From Burkholderiaceae bacterium (GTDB taxonomy: Bacteria > Pseudomonadota > Gammaproteobacteria > Burkholderiales > Burkholderiaceae_C): a stretch of DNA of 8,641 nucleotides. The position numbers were made by a program, and so were the translations under genes. A model generated the notes under the pieces. That model searched no databases. It was not told where the DNA came from and worked only from the letters and a program-made list of their open reading frames with translations. Every line of letters starts with the position of its first letter. The stretch's first letter is position 1. The stretch lies in contig JALOSD010000130.1 of the NCBI GenBank assembly GCA_025458585.1, positions 1-8,641 on the forward strand, given 5' to 3'. Below are positions 6,592 to 8,641 of this stretch, piece by piece.

Positions 6592-6668
6592 GCCGCCGCG
6601 GATCCGGCTTCGCCGGTCCGCTGGCGGCGCCCCCCCGGGGGGGAGGCGCCGAAGGCGCTTCGGGGGGG
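6592..6668. repeat. Composite palindromic GC-rich intergenic repeat
   Basis: Three nested inverted repeats fill the gap between the SDR stop and the folB start. First, 6592-6628 forms an imperfect stem: GCCGCC-GCGGA-T-CCGGC, loop TTC, then GCCGG-TCCGC-T-GGCGGC. Second, C7 at 6630-6636 abuts G7 at 6637-6643, flanked by GGCGC and GGCGCC. Third, GCGCC-GAA-GGCGC at 6646-6658 is a perfect small hairpin, followed by a second G7 (6662-6668) that could pair with the same C7. From memory, similar CGGATCCGGCTTCGCCGG plus poly-C/poly-G units are scattered between genes in Comamonadaceae and Leptothrix-group genomes. I infer a multicopy element of the REP type. It may also attenuate or stabilise mRNA between the two genes, but there is no U-tract for a classical terminator. 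Confidence 0.75.
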
Positions 6669-6670
6669 AT

Positions 6671-7429
6671 TCATAGATACCCGAAGTCGCGCTCGTGGGA
6701 CTGCAAGTGCTGGCCTGCGTCCACCAGGACCGTCGTACCGGTGCTCGCGCGCGCCGTCAGCAGGAAGTGCACCGCCTGCGCGACGTCGGCCGGCCGTGCG
6801 CCGTAGCCGAGCAGGGCCTGCGACTGCAGCTGGGCCAGCCTGGCGTCGTCGATCTGCGCGCTGCCGAGCGTGAGTCCCGGCGCGACGCCGCACACGCGCA
6901 CGCGCGGCGCGAGCGCCTGCGCGAGCAGCGTCGTCGCGCACTCGAGCGCGGCCTTCGACAGCGTGTACGAGATGCAGTCGGGGTTCGGGTTCCACAGCTT
7001 CTGGTCGAGCAGGTTGACGACGCAGCCCGGCTCGGCCGCGCCACGCGCGGCGAGGTGGTCGTGCAGCGCCTGCGCGAGCACGATCGCCGGCGCCGTGTTC
7101 GCGCGCCAGTGGCGCTCCATCGCCGCGTAGCTGAAGTCGGCCGCGTGGTCGGGCTCGAACAGCGACGCGTTGTTGACGACGGCGTCGAGCCGGCCGAAGT
7201 GCGCGACGACTGCGGGCGCGAGCGCGCGGCAGGCGGCCTCGTCGCCGAGGTCGGCCGCGAACGCCGCAGCGCCGGCGCCGAGCGCGCGCAGGTCGGTGAC
7301 GGTGGCGTCGGCACCCGAGCGGTGGTGGTGCACCGCGACGTCCCAGCCCTGGCGCCCGAGGTGCAGCGCGATCTCTCGCCCGAGGCGACGGGCGGCGCCG
7401 GTGACGAGCACGACGGGGCGCGGGGACAT
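6671..7429 (-). CDS. Pteridine reductase-like short-chain dehydrogenase (FolM/PTR1 type)
   Basis: NADPH-dependent SDR, probably reducing dihydropterin (dihydromonapterin or dihydrofolate) to the tetrahydro form. The 252-residue product has TGAARRLGR (10-18), the Arg-bearing nucleotide loop typical of pteridine reductases, and HHHRSGAD (34-41), equivalent to the HYHRS stretch of Leishmania PTR1 that binds the NADPH phosphate. NNAS is at 86-89. The catalytic set is Asp142-Tyr155-Lys159: the usual SDR serine is Asp, with the 13 and 4 residue spacing of PTR1 Asp181-Tyr194-Lys198. The start ATG 7429 has AGGAAG 5 bases upstream. The gene is first in a minus-strand set with folB and ttcA, which fits a pterin role, and is divergent from the methyltransferase gene. 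A generic 3-oxoacyl-ACP reductase is less likely because of the Asp and the HRS motif. The substrate is inferred; folM would be the symbol if activity were shown. Confidence 0.87.
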   Translation of the reverse strand: MSPRPVVLVTGAARRLGREIALHLGRQGWDVAVHHHRSGADATVTDLRALGAGAAAFAADLGDEAACRALAPAVVAHFGRLDAVVNNASLFEPDHAADFSYAAMERHWRANTAPAIVLAQALHDHLAARGAAEPGCVVNLLDQKLWNPNPDCISYTLSKAALECATTLLAQALAPRVRVCGVAPGLTLGSAQIDDARLAQLQSQALLGYGARPADVAQAVHFLLTARASTGTTVLVDAGQHLQSHERDFGYL

Positions 7430-7432
7430 GGG

Positions 7433-7438
7433 CTTCCT
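7433..7438 (-). promoter_or_regulatory. Ribosome binding site of the SDR gene
   Basis: Minus-strand AGGAAG ends 3 bases before ATG 7429 (its AGGA core 5 bases before). It supports that start and overlaps by one base the plus-strand TACAAT box of the divergent gene. Confidence 0.6.
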
Positions 7439-7443
7439 ACAAT
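7438..7443 (+). promoter_or_regulatory. Probable -10 box of the methyltransferase gene, giving a leaderless mRNA
   Basis: TACAAT, five of six matches to TATAAT, lies 6 bases before ATG 7450. Transcription normally begins about 7 bases past a -10 box, which places +1 at or next to the A of the start codon. No ribosome binding site precedes the ATG, as expected for a leaderless transcript. No convincing -35 box is seen at 16-18 bases. Confidence 0.45.
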
Positions 7444-7449
7444 GCTTCG

Positions 7450-8547
7450 ATGCTCGACGAGCCAGGCGCCAGTGTATCGACGCCCCTGCGACGTCGCCTG
7501 CGCGAGGCGATCGCCGAGGCCGGCGGCTGGCTGCCGTTCGACCGTTTCATGGCGCTCGCGCTCTACGCGCCCGGGCTCGGCTACTACGCGCGCGGCCACC
7601 TGCCGTTCGGTGCGCTGCCGTCCTCGGGCAGCGACTTCGTCACCGCGCCCGAGCTGTCGCCGTTCTTCGGCCGCGCGCTCGCGCGTCAGGTCGCGCAGTG
7701 GCTCGACGCCGCCGGGGCCGACACGGTGGTCGAGTTCGGCGCCGGCTCGGGCGCGCTCGCGGCGCAGCTGCTCGCCTCGCTCGGCGAGCGCGTGCGCCGC
7801 TACGCGATCGTCGACGTCTCGGGCACGCTGCGCGCGCGCCAGCGCGAGCGCCTCGCGCCGTGGGGCGCACGCGTCGAGTGGCTCGACGCGCTGCCGGCGA
7901 CGCTGCACGGCGTCGTCGTCGGCAACGAGGTGCTCGACGCGATGCCGGTGCAGCTGCTGCACTGGGACGGCACGCGCTGGAGCGAGCGCGGCGTCGTCGC
8001 CGCCGCCGACGGCTTCGCGTGGGCCGACCGGCCGACCGCGCTGCGCCCGCCGGTCGACGCGCCCTTCGTGCCCGGCACCGTGACCGAGCTGCACGCGCAG
8101 GCCGAGGCCTTCGTCGCCACCGTCGCCGAGCGGCTCGAGCGCGGCGCGGCGATCTTCGTCGACTACGGCTTTCCCGCCGCCGAGTACTACCACCCGCAGC
8201 GTGTCGGCGGCACGCTGATGTGCCACCGCGCGCACCGCGCCGACGCCGACCCGCTCGCCGACGTCGGCGCGAAGGACATCACCGCGCACGTCGACTTCAC
8301 CGGCGTCGCGCTCGCGGCGCAGGAGGCCGGTGCCGACGTGCTCGGCTACACGACGCAGGCGCACTTCCTGCTCGACTGCGGGCTGCTCGAGATGCTCGAG
8401 GCCGCGAGCCAGCGCGAGCGTGCCGACGCACACAAGCTGATCGCCGAGCACGAGATGGGCGAGCTGTTCAAGGTGCTCGCGTTCGGCCGCGGCGTCGGCG
8501 TCGACCCGCTCGGCTTCGCGCATGGCGACCGCACGCACCGGCTCTGA
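7450..8547 (+). CDS. MidA/NDUFAF7-like class I SAM-dependent methyltransferase (COG1565)
   Basis: Putative protein arginine methyltransferase. Eukaryotic NDUFAF7/MidA methylates an arginine of the complex I subunit NDUFS2; the bacterial target is not established. The 365-residue product shows the family's features: PFDRFMALALYAPGLGYYARG (29-49), DFVTAPELSPFFGRALARQ (62-80), the SAM-binding glycine loop VEFGAGSGALAAQLL (94-108), an acidic strand end VDVSGTLRARQ (121-131), GNEVLDAMPVQLL (158-170) and FVDYGFPAAEYYHPQRVGGTL (236-256) with DITAHVDFTGVA (276-287). The length is normal. ATG 7450 is chosen for the TACAAT box just upstream and because it is the first in-frame start; there is no ribosome site. 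The gene is divergent from the pteridine-reductase-like SDR, an arrangement I recall from other Burkholderiales. It is followed by a DUF2905 gene after 5 bases. Confidence 0.9.
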   Translation: MLDEPGASVSTPLRRRLREAIAEAGGWLPFDRFMALALYAPGLGYYARGHLPFGALPSSGSDFVTAPELSPFFGRALARQVAQWLDAAGADTVVEFGAGSGALAAQLLASLGERVRRYAIVDVSGTLRARQRERLAPWGARVEWLDALPATLHGVVVGNEVLDAMPVQLLHWDGTRWSERGVVAAADGFAWADRPTALRPPVDAPFVPGTVTELHAQAEAFVATVAERLERGAAIFVDYGFPAAEYYHPQRVGGTLMCHRAHRADADPLADVGAKDITAHVDFTGVALAAQEAGADVLGYTTQAHFLLDCGLLEMLEAASQRERADAHKLIAEHEMGELFKVLAFGRGVGVDPLGFAHGDRTHRL

Positions 8548-8552
8548 AGGCG

Positions 8553-8641
8553 ATGCGCTGGCTGATCGTCTTCCTGCTGGCGTTCCTCGTCTTCAACGGC
8601 CTGCGTGGCTGGCTCGAGAAGATCGGCCTCGGCCGCCTGCC
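8553..8641 (+). CDS. DUF2905 family small membrane protein, 3' end beyond window
   Basis: Only the first 29 full codons are present: one hydrophobic helix (MRWLIVFLLAFLVFNGL), then WLEKIGLGRLP. The hydrophobic start followed by the G-L-G-R-L-P motif is the DUF2905 pattern, a family of about 65-70 residue proteins with two membrane helices and no known function. The ATG follows the methyltransferase stop by 5 bases with only a weak AAGG nearby, so coupled translation from the upstream gene is likely. The assignment rests on a short stretch. Confidence 0.75.
   Translation, partial: MRWLIVFLLAFLVFNGLRGWLEKIGLGRL

Noticed and set aside
6630..6668. Rho-independent terminator after the SDR gene
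   Set aside because: Hairpins are present, but on the SDR's minus strand they are not followed by a run of T; G/C tracts flank them instead. The repeat interpretation fits better.
6757..8538. 593-residue minus-strand open frame opposite the methyltransferase gene
   Set aside because: It is antisense to the methyltransferase and continues out of frame through the SDR, with Arg-rich low-complexity translation. No motif was recognised.

Overview
The window is very GC-rich, with third codon positions almost always G or C. It reads as ordinary core chromosome of a betaproteobacterium, most likely order Burkholderiales (Rubrivivax/Leptothrix/Methylibium-like). This placement rests on gene order, protein wording and the style of the intergenic repeat; no rRNA or species marker is present. 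Genes are packed end to end with overlaps or gaps of a few bases. I see no mobile element, phage gene, CRISPR array, tRNA or rRNA.

Left block, plus strand (1-2983): the 3' part of an EamA/DMT-family inner-membrane transporter, then tsaB (tRNA t6A biosynthesis partner), rimI (ribosomal protein S18 N-acetyltransferase) and a family 4 [4Fe-4S] uracil-DNA glycosylase. Junctions are a 12-base gap, a 4-base overlap and a 14-base overlap, so this is probably one transcription unit joining transport, translation fidelity and DNA repair.

Middle block: glmU (minus strand, 2992-4368) makes UDP-GlcNAc for peptidoglycan and LPS. It converges on the glycosylase gene with 8 bases between the stop codons. 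It diverges from a DUF6279 lipoprotein gene (plus, 4400-5269) across only 31 bases.

Right block: the DUF6279 gene runs tail to tail into ttcA, and the two coding regions overlap by 23 bases. On the minus strand the order of transcription is a pteridine-reductase-like SDR (folM-like, 6671-7429), folB (dihydroneopterin aldolase) and ttcA (tRNA C32 thiolation). folB and ttcA overlap. The SDR and folB are separated by a composite palindromic repeat of about 77 bases built around a C7G7 core. Divergent from the SDR is a MidA/NDUFAF7-like methyltransferase (plus, 7450-8547), whose likely -10 box sits so close to the ATG that the mRNA may be leaderless. The window ends inside a DUF2905 small membrane protein gene.

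I found no undescribed multi-gene system. The points most worth a second look are the PTR1-type active site of the SDR beside folB, the palindromic repeat, the possible leaderless promoter, the Tyr in place of a substrate-site Asn in GlmU, and the tail-to-tail overlap with an atypical DUF6279 C-terminus.
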